Part shown: positions 1 through 7,685 of the stretch, in pieces
How the letters are laid out: each line of letters starts with the position of its first letter
Numbering within the stretch: position 1 is the stretch's first letter
From: CAVRUZ01 sp963724495
GTDB taxonomy: Bacteria; Actinomycetota; Actinomycetes; Propionibacteriales; DAIQRJ01
Assembly (NCBI GenBank): GCA_963724495.1
Contig: CAVRUZ010000002.1
Span: 186,001 to 250,000, forward strand
Direction: 5' to 3'
DNA length: 64,000 nucleotides
Position numbers and translations under genes: made by a program
Notes under the pieces: generated by a model
Seen by the model: only the letters and a program-made list of their open reading frames with translations
Told to the model about the DNA's origin: nothing
Database searches by the model: none

Positions 1-1
1 G

Positions 2-682
2 CTCGGCGGCGGATCGCTCACCGGTCTCCCGTTGATCGAGACCAAGGCGAACGACGTGTCGGCCTACATCCCGACCAACGTCATCTCGATCACCGACGGC
101 CAGATCTTCCTCCAGTCCGACCTGTTCAACGCCAACCAGCGGCCGGCCATCGACGTGGGTGTCTCGGTGTCGCGGGTCGGTGGCGCCGCGATGACCAAGG
201 CGATGCGGAAGGTCACCGGCTCGCTGAAGGTCGACCTCGCGCAGTACCGCGACATGCAGGCGTTCGCGATGTTCGCCTCCGACCTCGACGCCACCTCCCG
301 CCGCCAGCTCGACCGGGGCGCCAGGCTGATGGAGCTGCTCAAGCAGCGGCCGTACGCGCCGTACCCGGTGGAGTGGCAGGTCGTCTCGATGTGGATGGGC
401 ACCACCGGCCAGCTCGACGACGTTCCGGTGGAGGACATCCTGCGATTCGAGGCCGAGTTCCTCGAGGACCTCCGGCACACCGACGGCGGCCCACTCGCGG
501 TGATCCGGGAGTCCCTCGACTTCGACGACGACACCGCGCATGCCCTGACCGAGCGGCTGGAGCAGTTCAAGAGCGGCTTCACCACCTCCGAGGGCAAGCG
601 CCTCGGGCCCGGGACAGAGGAGCACGAGGCCCTGGAGGAGTCGGAAGTGGAGCAGGAACAGATCGTGCGGCGACGGAGCTGA
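2..682 (+). CDS. atpA: ATP synthase F1 subunit alpha, C-terminal part (5' end outside window)
   Basis: The reading frame is open from base 2 and gives about 226 residues, the C-terminal part of the F1 alpha subunit. The early motif VSAYIPTNVISITDGQIF and the following SVSRVGGAAMTKAMRKV are hallmark alpha-subunit segments that line the nucleotide site and the alpha/beta interface. The rest is the helical C-terminal domain with an acidic, Glu-rich tail (EEHEALEESEVEQEQ). Alpha carries the non-catalytic nucleotide sites of the membrane-bound H+-ATP synthase. atpG starts 8 bases after the stop, so it is the upstream member of one transcript with atpG, atpD and atpC. The start codon lies outside the window. 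Confidence 0.95.
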   Translation, partial: LGGGSLTGLPLIETKANDVSAYIPTNVISITDGQIFLQSDLFNANQRPAIDVGVSVSRVGGAAMTKAMRKVTGSLKVDLAQYRDMQAFAMFASDLDATSRRQLDRGARLMELLKQRPYAPYPVEWQVVSMWMGTTGQLDDVPVEDILRFEAEFLEDLRHTDGGPLAVIRESLDFDDDTAHALTERLEQFKSGFTTSEGKRLGPGTEEHEALEESEVEQEQIVRRRS

Positions 683-690
683 GGTAAGAG

Positions 691-1662
691 ATGCCAGCAA
701 GTCTGCGGGAGACCCGGAACCGGATCCGCTCGGTCACGTCCACCGCCAAGATCACCCGGGCGATGGAGCTGATCGCCGCATCCCGGGTGATGCGCGCCCA
801 GGCCAACGCCCGGGCGGCCACGCCGTACGCCAGCGAGCTGACCCGTGCCGTGTCGGCCCTGGCGAGCCAGCACCAGGTCGACCACCCGCTCACCACGGAG
901 GCGGCGACCGACACCCCCCGCGCGGCCGTGCTCGTCATCACCGGCGACCGGGGCCAGGCCGGTGCCTACTCCGCGTCGGTGATCAAGGAGGCGCAGCAGC
1001 TCACCGAGCTGCTGGACGACCAGGGCAAGCAGGTCATCCCGTACCTGTCCGGTCGCAAGGGGGTCGACTACTACCGCTTCCGCCAACGGGAGTACGCGAC
1101 CAGCTGGGTGGGCTTCTCCGACCAGCCGAAGTACGCCGATGCCCGCAATATCTGCGACGAGCTGCTCGCGGCCTTCACCGCCGACGAGGACGAGCGGGTA
1201 CACGAGATCCACGTGGTCTTCACCCGGTTCCACTCGATGATCCGGCAGACGCCCGAGGTGCTCCGCCTCCTCCCGTTGGAGGTCGTGGACGCCGACGAGT
1301 CCGACGAAGACGTCGCCGGCGGTGAGCAGCCCGCAGACGAGGTCGCGCATGCGTCCGCCGGTGCCGGGGCGCACGAACTGATGGCGTTGTACGACTTCGA
1401 GCCGTCGCCGGAAGAGGTTCTCGACTCGCTGCTGCCGCGCTACATCGCCAGCCGGATCCACTTCGCGTTGCTGCAGGCGGCGGCATCGGAGCTCGCCGCC
1501 CGGCAGCGCGCGATGAAGTCGGCGACCGACAACGCCAATGACATGATCGAGCGGCTCACCCGAGACCTGAACCAGGCACGGCAGGCGCAGATCACCCAGG
1601 AGATCAGTGAGATCGTCGGTGGCGCATCCGCGCTGGCCGACTCGAGTAGCGAAGGCGACTGA
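691..1662 (+). CDS. atpG: ATP synthase F1 subunit gamma
   Basis: A 323-aa F1 gamma subunit, the central rotor stalk. The N-terminus MPASLRETRNRIRSVTSTAKITRAMELIA and the C-terminal helix with AMKSATDNANDMIERLTRDLNQARQAQIT are the two long helices of the gamma coiled coil. Between them, about residues 205-235, lies an acidic low-complexity insert (DADESDEDVAGGEQPADEVAHASAG); a gamma loop insertion is common in actinobacteria. The ATG at 691 follows a GAGGTAAGAG ribosome-binding region. It sits 8 bases behind atpA and 1 base ahead of atpD, as expected in the atp operon. Confidence 0.95.
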   Translation: MPASLRETRNRIRSVTSTAKITRAMELIAASRVMRAQANARAATPYASELTRAVSALASQHQVDHPLTTEAATDTPRAAVLVITGDRGQAGAYSASVIKEAQQLTELLDDQGKQVIPYLSGRKGVDYYRFRQREYATSWVGFSDQPKYADARNICDELLAAFTADEDERVHEIHVVFTRFHSMIRQTPEVLRLLPLEVVDADESDEDVAGGEQPADEVAHASAGAGAHELMALYDFEPSPEEVLDSLLPRYIASRIHFALLQAAASELAARQRAMKSATDNANDMIERLTRDLNQARQAQITQEISEIVGGASALADSSSEGD

Positions 1663-1663
1663 G

Positions 1664-3115
1664 ATGACAGCCACGCAGGTACAGGAGACCGAGAAGACCG
1701 AGCTCGCGAGCGGTCGCGTAGCCCGCGTGATCGGGCCGGTGGTCGACGTCGAGTTCCCGGCGCACGCGATCCCGGCCATCTACACCGCGCTCACGGTGCC
1801 GGTCCAGCGCGAGGGGGAGACCCTGACGATGACGCTGGAGGTGGAGCTGCACGTCGGCGACAACGTCGTGCGCACCGTCGCCACCAAGCCGACCGACGGG
1901 CTTGCCCGCGGCGCGGTGGTCACCAACACCGGGCAGCCGATCAGCGTCCCGGTAGGCGACATCACCAAGGGCCGGGTCTGGAACGTCACCGGTGAGTGCC
2001 TGAGCGACGACTCGGTGGAGGACCAGATCACCGAGCGGTGGCCGATCCACCGCCCGCCCCCGCCGTTCGACCAGCTCGAGTCGCGCACCCAGATGCTGGA
2101 GACAGGGATCAAGGTCCTCGACCTGCTCACCCCGTACGTGCAGGGCGGCAAGATCGGCCTGTTCGGCGGCGCCGGCGTGGGCAAGACCGTTCTGATCCAG
2201 GAGATGATCTACCGGATCGCCCACAACTTCGGGGGCACCTCGGTGTTCGCCGGCGTCGGCGAGCGGACCCGCGAGGGGAACGACCTCATCCACGAGATGG
2301 AGGACTTCGGGGTCCTAAAGGACACCGCGCTGGTCTTCGGGCAGATGGACGAGCCTCCTGGCACCCGGCTGCGGGTGGCCCTGTCGGCACTGACGATGGC
2401 GGAGTACTTCCGCGACGTCCAGAACCAGGACGTGCTGCTGTTCATCGACAACATCTTCCGGTTCACCCAGGCGGGATCGGAGGTCTCGACGCTGCTCGGG
2501 CGGATGCCGTCGGCCGTGGGGTACCAGCCCAACCTGGCCGACGAGATGGGCCAGTTGCAGGAACGGATCACCTCCACCCGGGGCCGGTCGATCACCTCGA
2601 TGCAGGCGATCTACGTGCCTGCCGACGACTACACCGACCCCGCTCCGGCGACCACGTTCGCGCACCTGGACGCCACCACCGAGCTCTCGCGCGACATCGC
2701 GTCGCGAGGCCTGTACCCCGCCGTCGACCCGTTGACCTCCACGTCGACGATCCTCGACGCGCAGCACATCGGGCAGAGCCACTACGACGTCGCGATCCAG
2801 GTCAAGGGCATCCTGCAGCGCAACCGCGAACTGCAGGACATCATCGCGATCCTCGGTGTGGACGAGCTCTCCGAAGAGGACAAGATCATCGTGTCCCGGG
2901 CTCGGCGCCTCCAGCAGTTCCTGTCGCAGAACACCTACATGGCGGAGAAGTTCACCGGCGTTGCCGGGTCGACCGTTCCGGTGGCCGAGACTGTCGAGTC
3001 GTTCAAGAAGATCTGCGACGGCGAGACCGACCACATCGCCGAGCAGGCGTTCTTCAACGTGGGCAGCCTCGACGACGTCGAGAAGAAGTGGCACGACCTG
3101 CAGAAGGACTCGTAG
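1664..3115 (+). CDS. atpD: ATP synthase F1 subunit beta
   Basis: A 483-aa catalytic beta subunit of F1. The Walker A loop reads GGAGVGKTVL (about residue 165), Walker B is in DVLLFIDNIFRFTQAGSEVS, and the regulatory DELSEED loop appears as VDELSEEDK near residue 405. The catalytic arginine-finger partner region and the GERTREGNDL motif are present. The ATG at 1664 overlaps the context of the atpG stop (TGAG ATG), which favours translational coupling. Length and all motifs are normal and no frameshift is visible. Confidence 0.97.
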   Translation: MTATQVQETEKTELASGRVARVIGPVVDVEFPAHAIPAIYTALTVPVQREGETLTMTLEVELHVGDNVVRTVATKPTDGLARGAVVTNTGQPISVPVGDITKGRVWNVTGECLSDDSVEDQITERWPIHRPPPPFDQLESRTQMLETGIKVLDLLTPYVQGGKIGLFGGAGVGKTVLIQEMIYRIAHNFGGTSVFAGVGERTREGNDLIHEMEDFGVLKDTALVFGQMDEPPGTRLRVALSALTMAEYFRDVQNQDVLLFIDNIFRFTQAGSEVSTLLGRMPSAVGYQPNLADEMGQLQERITSTRGRSITSMQAIYVPADDYTDPAPATTFAHLDATTELSRDIASRGLYPAVDPLTSTSTILDAQHIGQSHYDVAIQVKGILQRNRELQDIIAILGVDELSEEDKIIVSRARRLQQFLSQNTYMAEKFTGVAGSTVPVAETVESFKKICDGETDHIAEQAFFNVGSLDDVEKKWHDLQKDS

Positions 3116-3118
3116 GAC

Positions 3119-3545
3119 ATGGCCGACGACGAAACCGGACTGCACGTCGAACTGGTACAGGCAGACCGCCTGGTCTGGTCCGGTCGAGGCCACGATGGTC
3201 GTGGCGCGGTCGGTGACCGGTGACCTCGGCGTGCTGCCGGGGCACGCGCCGCTGCTGACCTTGCTCCTCGACGGGGTCGTGACGATCCATCCGGTCGAAG
3301 GCCACACCGTGCGCGGCGCCGTCCTCGGCGGGTTCCTCTCCGTGCACGACAATCGGGTGTCGATCCTGGCCGAGGAGGCGCAGCTTTCCGACGAGATCGA
3401 CCTCGCCGACGCGCACCGCCGGCTGGAGCAGTTGCGCTCGAGGGCAGATGTCGAAGAGGCACAAGACGACCTCAGGCGGGCGGAGGCGATCGTTCGCGCC
3501 GCCGAGGGGGCCGAGACCTCCGGCTCGGCGTCGTCGGCCCACTGA
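3119..3545 (+). CDS. atpC: ATP synthase F1 subunit epsilon (single-base frameshift near 3180)
   Basis: The frame opens with MADDETGLHVELVQADRLVWSG and then breaks; the next frame continues EATMVVARSVTGDLGVLPGHAPLLTLL, the typical epsilon beta-sandwich, and ends in an Ala/Arg-rich helix with SDEIDLADAHRRLEQ. Removing one base within TCCGGTCGAGGCC near 3180 gives the canonical WSGEATMVVAR and a 141-aa protein, the usual epsilon length. Epsilon is the rotor-stalk subunit that regulates hydrolysis. As the subunit is needed for a working synthase, the shift is more likely a sequence error than a real mutation. It begins 3 bases after the atpD stop. Confidence 0.9.
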
Positions 3546-3574
3546 GCACAGCCGCGTAGCGACGGGGGCAAAGG

Positions 3575-4033
3575 TTGCCAGAGCCTGCTGGACTCGTCGA
3601 GACGCTGTTGACCGACTCGGGGCTGCTCGCTCTGGCGGTGCTGATCCTTTCGGTGCTGGTTCTCGGTGCGCTGGCCATCCGGAGCCGGTGGATCACCCGG
3701 TACGGCGGAACCTTCGAGTGCTGCTATGCCCGCGACGACCAGAGCCGTTTCCGCCGGGGAGTCGCGCGCTACAACGGCGACCGGCTGGAGTGCTTCCGCT
3801 GGCTCTCGCTGCTCACCGCTCCCAACCTGGTGGTCGACCGCGCCGACGTGATCGACACCTCGCGCCGGGCGCCGCGATCGCGGGAGGCCTACTTTCTCGG
3901 CGTCGACTCACCGGTCGTCGTCCGCATCGCCCTGCGATCCGGGGCGGCACAGCTCGCGCTCGACGAGAGCTCGCTCACCGGCCTGTTGTCGTGGGTCGAC
4001 TCCGCGCCACCCCGGCCGTTCTTCGTCGAGTAG
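3575..4033 (+). CDS. DUF2550 family membrane protein
   Basis: A 152-aa protein with one N-terminal membrane helix (about residues 14-36, LLALAVLILSVLVLGALAI) followed by a soluble cytoplasmic part. The pattern FECCYARDD...RRGVARYNGDRLECFRWLSL followed by a VDRADV...SRRAP segment is that of the actinobacterial DUF2550 family, which regularly follows the atp operon. The TTG at 3575 is the only early start that keeps the full helix; AAAGG lies directly before it, so the exact start is uncertain. Function unknown. Its 3' end is overlapped on the opposite strand by the long reading of the adenosyltransferase gene. Confidence 0.85.
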   Translation: MPEPAGLVETLLTDSGLLALAVLILSVLVLGALAIRSRWITRYGGTFECCYARDDQSRFRRGVARYNGDRLECFRWLSLLTAPNLVVDRADVIDTSRRAPRSREAYFLGVDSPVVVRIALRSGAAQLALDESSLTGLLSWVDSAPPRPFFVE

Positions 4034-4665
4034 GCCGCCATGTCTGCAGGCGGGCCGATCAGCGGTGCTCGCCGGGCGGCCGGACTACCGCCGCGCGAGG
4101 CGCCGGGCACCCACAGCCGGTCGCCCTCGGGCTGGTTGGCGACGCGGGCGAGCACGAACAGCAGGTCCGAGACGCGGTTCAGGTAGACCGCGGTCAGCGG
4201 GTTCATCGCGTCGCCGAACTCGGCGATCGCCCCCCAGGCGGTGCGCTCGGCCCGCCGGACAACCGTCCTGGCCACGTGCAGCAGCGAGGCGCCCGCGCTG
4301 CCACCCGGCAGCACGAAACTGTCCAGCGGCTGCAGCTTCTCGTTCCAGTGGTCGCAGGCCGCCTCCAGGTTCTCGATCGCCTCCGCGGTGATCCGCAACG
4401 GCTCCACCGGCGGATCGGGCACCACCGGGTTGCCCAGGTCCGCGCCGACGTCGAACAGCTCGTTCTGGATCAACGTCAGCAACTCGGTGACATCGGCCGG
4501 CAGGTGGCCGAGGGCGACCGCCGCCCCGATCGCGGAGTTCGCCTCGTCGACGTCGGCGAAGGCGGCCAGCCGCAGGTCGTTCTTGGTGGTCTCGCTGTTG
4601 TCGACCAGCCGGGTGCCGCCGGAGTCGCCGGCACGGGTGTAGATCCGGGTCAGATGAACGGGCAT
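3889..4665 (-). CDS. Cob(I)alamin adenosyltransferase, PduO type (C-terminus doubtful)
   Basis: This PduO-type ATP:cob(I)alamin adenosyltransferase makes adenosylcobalamin. Visible are the N-terminal TRAGDSGGTRLVDN, the ATP loop region GHLPADVTELLTLIQNELFDVGADL, and the signature RTVVRRAERTAW...NPLTAVYLNRVSDLLFVLAR. ATG at 4665 has GAGGAG six bases upstream. Homologues end shortly after LWVPG, near residue 190. Here the frame runs on about 65 residues, unlike any family C-terminus I know, antisense across the end of the DUF2550 gene. One extra base near 4090 would move the stop to 4069 and remove the overlap, in line with other shifts in this window. Divergent from murA. Confidence 0.85.
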   Translation of the reverse strand: MPVHLTRIYTRAGDSGGTRLVDNSETTKNDLRLAAFADVDEANSAIGAAVALGHLPADVTELLTLIQNELFDVGADLGNPVVPDPPVEPLRITAEAIENLEAACDHWNEKLQPLDSFVLPGGSAGASLLHVARTVVRRAERTAWGAIAEFGDAMNPLTAVYLNRVSDLLFVLARVANQPEGDRLWVPGASRGGSPAARRAPLIGPPADMAAYSTKNGRGGAESTHDNRPVSELSSSASCAAPDRRAMRTTTGESTPRK

Positions 4666-4867
4666 GGGTGTCTCCTCGAAGGGCTCGCGGGCCTGCAGCG
4701 AACTTAGGCCGGTCGGCGCCCCGCCGCCATCTCGATCGCGGCAGACATGCAGCAGCAGGTTCGGGCGGGGGCCGATGTCCGGATATCGCAGAGTGATCTG
4801 CGGCTTCGTCGTGCATGTTTCGCACGGGCGGGCTGGTCGCGGCTTCGGCGCAGGGTCGCCCGGCACC

Positions 4868-4873
4868 TATGCT
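4868..4873 (+). promoter_or_regulatory. Putative -10 box of murA (leaderless start)
   Basis: TATGCT fits the actinobacterial TANNNT -10 consensus and lies 8 bases before the murA ATG. Transcription would start at or next to the start codon. No clear -35 box is visible. The same geometry recurs before many genes in this window. Confidence 0.45.
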
Positions 4874-4881
4874 GCCGACCG

Positions 4882-6168
4882 ATGGAACGCATTCGGGTGT
4901 GTGGCGCAGCGAGGCTGGCCGGTGAGGTGTCGGTCGCCGGCGCCAAGAACTCGGCGCTCAAGCTGATGGCGGCGACGATCCTCGCCGAGGGGACGTCCAC
5001 GCTGCGCGACGTCCCGCACATCCGCGATGTGCACTTCATGCGGCTGCTCCTGCAACGGCTCGGCGCCGAGACCCACGTCAAGGAGTCGACTCCCACCGGC
5101 GACATCCTCACGATCGACGTGCCCGGCTCGCTCTCGCACGAGGCCGACTACGAGCTGGTCCGAAGGCTGCGGGCCTCGATCTCCATCCTCGGGCCGTTGG
5201 TCGGCCGGCTGCGGCGGGCCAGGGTGGCCCTGCCCGGGGGCGACAACATCGGCTCGCGGGGGCTCGACCTGCATGTGGCCGGCCTGGTGGCGCTGGGTGC
5301 CAACGTGCACGTCGAGCACGGGTTCGTGGTGGCCGAGGCGCCAGACGGGCTGCAGGGCGCCGACGTGCACCTGGCCTTCCCGTCCGTGGGGGCGACCGAG
5401 AACATCCTGATGGCCGCTGTACTTGCGCGCGGTCGCACGGTCTTGGAGAACGCGGCGCGCGAGCCGGAGATCACCGACATCTGCGAACTGCTCGTCGGCA
5501 TGGGCGCGCGGATCGACGGCATCGGGAGCCCGGTGCTGGAGATCACCGGCGTCGAGAGCCTGCACCCGGTGGACCACACCTGCGTTCCCGACCGGATCGT
5601 CGCCGCGACCTACGGCATCGGAGCGGCGCTGACCTGTGGTGACGTCCGCGTCCGCAATGCCCGGACCGACCATCTCGATGTGGTGCTGCGGAAGCTCGCG
5701 GACACCGGGGCGGCCGTGCACGTGTTCGACGACGGCTTCACCGTGCAGGCCGAGCGGCGGCCCAAGGCCGTCGACATCGTCACGCTGCCCTACCCGGGCT
5801 TCCCGACCGACCTGCAGTCGATGATGGTGACGCTGGCGTCGGTGAGCTCCGGAACGTCGATCATCACCGAGAACCTCTACGACGGCCGCTTCGTGTTCGT
5901 GCAGGAGCTCGCCCGGCTCGGCGCGGAGGTCCGCACCGACGGGCACCATGCCGCGGTCACCGGTGTCGAGCGGCTCTCCGGCGCACCTGTCCAGGCCAGT
6001 GACATCCGCGCCGGTGCTGCGCTCGTTCTGGCGGGCCTGGTGGCCGACGGCGACACGGTGGTGTCGGGGGCTGCCCACATCGACCGCGGCTATCCCGACC
6101 TGGTCGCCGACCTCACCGCACTCGGCGCCGTTGTCGTGCGCGAACCCGACCCGCTCGACGAGATCTGA
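4882..6168 (+). CDS. murA: UDP-N-acetylglucosamine 1-carboxyvinyltransferase (Asp in place of catalytic Cys)
   Basis: A 428-aa EPSP-synthase-fold enzyme that transfers enolpyruvate from PEP to UDP-GlcNAc, the first committed step of peptidoglycan synthesis in the cytoplasm. Family motifs: VAGAKNSALKLMAA near residue 18 and the PEP-binding RRLRASISILGPLV. The active-site loop reads LPGGDNIGSRGLDLH: the Cys of E. coli MurA (Cys115) is Asp at residue 121. The same Cys-to-Asp change in mycobacterial MurA is known to give intrinsic fosfomycin resistance while keeping activity. The ATG is 8 bases after a TATGCT box with no ribosome-binding site, so a leaderless mRNA is likely. Confidence 0.95.
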   Translation: MERIRVCGAARLAGEVSVAGAKNSALKLMAATILAEGTSTLRDVPHIRDVHFMRLLLQRLGAETHVKESTPTGDILTIDVPGSLSHEADYELVRRLRASISILGPLVGRLRRARVALPGGDNIGSRGLDLHVAGLVALGANVHVEHGFVVAEAPDGLQGADVHLAFPSVGATENILMAAVLARGRTVLENAAREPEITDICELLVGMGARIDGIGSPVLEITGVESLHPVDHTCVPDRIVAATYGIGAALTCGDVRVRNARTDHLDVVLRKLADTGAAVHVFDDGFTVQAERRPKAVDIVTLPYPGFPTDLQSMMVTLASVSSGTSIITENLYDGRFVFVQELARLGAEVRTDGHHAAVTGVERLSGAPVQASDIRAGAALVLAGLVADGDTVVSGAAHIDRGYPDLVADLTALGAVVVREPDPLDEI

Positions 6169-6200
6169 GCGGGCCGGGCACGTTTCGTCCGTTGGGTGGC

Positions 6201-7403
6201 TCAGGTGAGCTTGCCCCAGTCACGCGGGTCCCAGGCCTGCATGGCCTGGATCCGCACCATCGCCGACTGCTCGAGCAGCGTGGTCGAGTTGGGGAACTCG
6301 TTGTCAGGGAAGCGGAACAGCCCGGTCTCGGTGTCGAGATAGCGCCGTCGGGCCTCCTCCTCGTACGCGTTCATCGCCGCCAGGTATCGCGGGTCCGGCG
6401 AGATCGAGGCCAGCAGCAGCAGGTTGGCGAAGAAGATCGCGTTGAACCTGGCCGGCTGGGTGAAGTACCGCGTGCGGCCGTCGTCCAGCTTCGCCCCGTA
6501 GAACGCGAGGGCGGCGTCGGCGATGGCCTTGGCGTCGGCCAGCGCGCCGCGGTCACGGGTGGCGCGGTACAGCAGCGCCTTGGCCCCGAGCATCACGCCC
6601 TGGTTGTAGCTCCATTGGGTCTTGTCGATCGACCCGTCGAGCTTGATGTTGTCCCAGTACAGGCCGTTGTCGGGTGACAGCAGCCCGGTGTCGGTCCAGT
6701 CGATCATCCGCTTCGCCCAGGTGAGGTAGTGCCTGTCGCGGCGTGATCTCGTACAGGTGCAGCCCGACCTCGGCGCCCGGCCCGTTCGACACGGTGTTGC
6801 GGTCCTGGCTCCACGGCGCCTGGGTCCAGAACACGCCGCCCGGGTGCGGATGGGTGGGGTCGTCGTCCCACCCGTAGACCACGAGCTCGAAGATCTCCTT
6901 CGCCCGCTTGACCGAAGCCTTGTCTCCGGTCTGGTAGTACCACTGGAGCTTGCCGAGCGCGTCCCATTCGTTGTCGTCGTAGAACGCGTCCCCGCCGTGT
7001 CCCAGCGGCGGCACGACGTACGACGCGTAGTGCGGCGGCCCTTGGGCCGGCGTGGGGTTCCAGTAGTGCTCGAGTGCCGTCAGCCGAGCGCGTGCGGTCT
7101 TTGCGTGCTTGGCGCCGCCGCGCATGCCGGCCAGGTCGATGGCCGCGATCATCGCCTGCGAGAACGGCCACTCGTAGCTGTAGGGGTTCGAGCCGGACTT
7201 GGGGTAGGTCTCGAGGTACAGGCCGTGGTCGACCGCGAAGTAGCGCTCGAGCGCGGCGTCGGTTGCGGACGCCCGCCTGGCGCGTCGTCGTCGTGGGGCG
7301 ATGCCTGTGCGGCCGCGGGGATGCCGGCTCCGGCCGCGATGCCCGTGGCCACTCCGGCCAACTTCGCGAAGGTGCGTCGGGACATGGGGGAGCGACTGCC
7401 CAT
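6201..7403 (-). CDS. Tat-exported glycoside hydrolase family 76 (alpha-1,6-mannanase type), two frameshifts
   Basis: Three consecutive frames on the minus strand add up to one protein of about 400 aa. It begins with a twin-arginine signal peptide (SRRTFAKLAG, then a Gly/Ala core ending AAAQA). The body carries the GH76 catalytic Asp pair in FYDDNEWDALGKLQWY, then GGVFWTQAPW, and ends NSTTLLEQSAMVRIQAM. GH76 enzymes cleave alpha-1,6-mannan, outside the cell here. Frame changes lie near 7265-7275 (net -1 or +2, in the linker after the signal) and near 6728 (+1, after YEITPRQ). Next to the secreted beta-helix protein it forms an accessory carbohydrate module. Start could be 7403 or 7385 (MSRRTF). 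Confidence 0.85.
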
Positions 7404-7563
7404 CGGGATGCGTTCGTCATGTGGTCATTCAGGCAGCCAACGGCGTCGGCGATGCCCGGGTCAACCGCACCCCGGGGGACCCCGCACACGCTGGCCGATG
7501 TCGGCCCGGTCCCGCCGCCCGGAAGGGTTCGGAATTCCGCCAAGAACAGAGTCGGAGAAACGA

Positions 7564-7605
7564 CATCACGTGGCTGGCACGAATAATCGCGCCAGCCACG
7601 TGATG
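7564..7605. terminator. Perfect 15-bp inverted repeat (hairpin) downstream of the beta-helix gene
   Basis: CATCACGTGGCTGGC at 7564-7578 is exactly complementary to GCCAGCCACGTGATG at 7591-7605, with a 12-base AT-richer loop. It lies between the stop of the beta-helix gene (7686) and the start of the GH76 gene (7403), both on the minus strand. It could end beta-helix transcription; there is no clear T-run, only TCGTTTCT on the minus strand. Confidence 0.55.
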
Positions 7606-7612
7606 TATCGGT

Positions 7613-7666
7613 ACTTACTCAGGAGCGGTATTGCCTCAGAAGCCGTACTTGCCTCAGAAACCGTAC
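7613..7666. repeat. Tandem 18-bp repeat, two good copies and one degenerate
   Basis: TTGCCTCAGAAGCCGTAC (7631-7648) is followed at once by TTGCCTCAGAAACCGTAC (7649-7666), one mismatch apart. A weaker copy precedes them at about 7613-7630. Read on the minus strand each unit contains TACGGNTTCTGA, i.e. Tyr-Gly-Phe-stop, just behind the beta-helix gene that itself ends Trp-Phe-stop. Confidence 0.7.
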
Positions 7667-7685
7667 TGAATCAGGCGAGCCAGAA

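Noticed and set aside
64..1779. A 571-aa minus-strand frame over atpA/atpG/atpD
   Set aside because: Antisense to recognised ATP synthase genes, no motifs, low-complexity composition.
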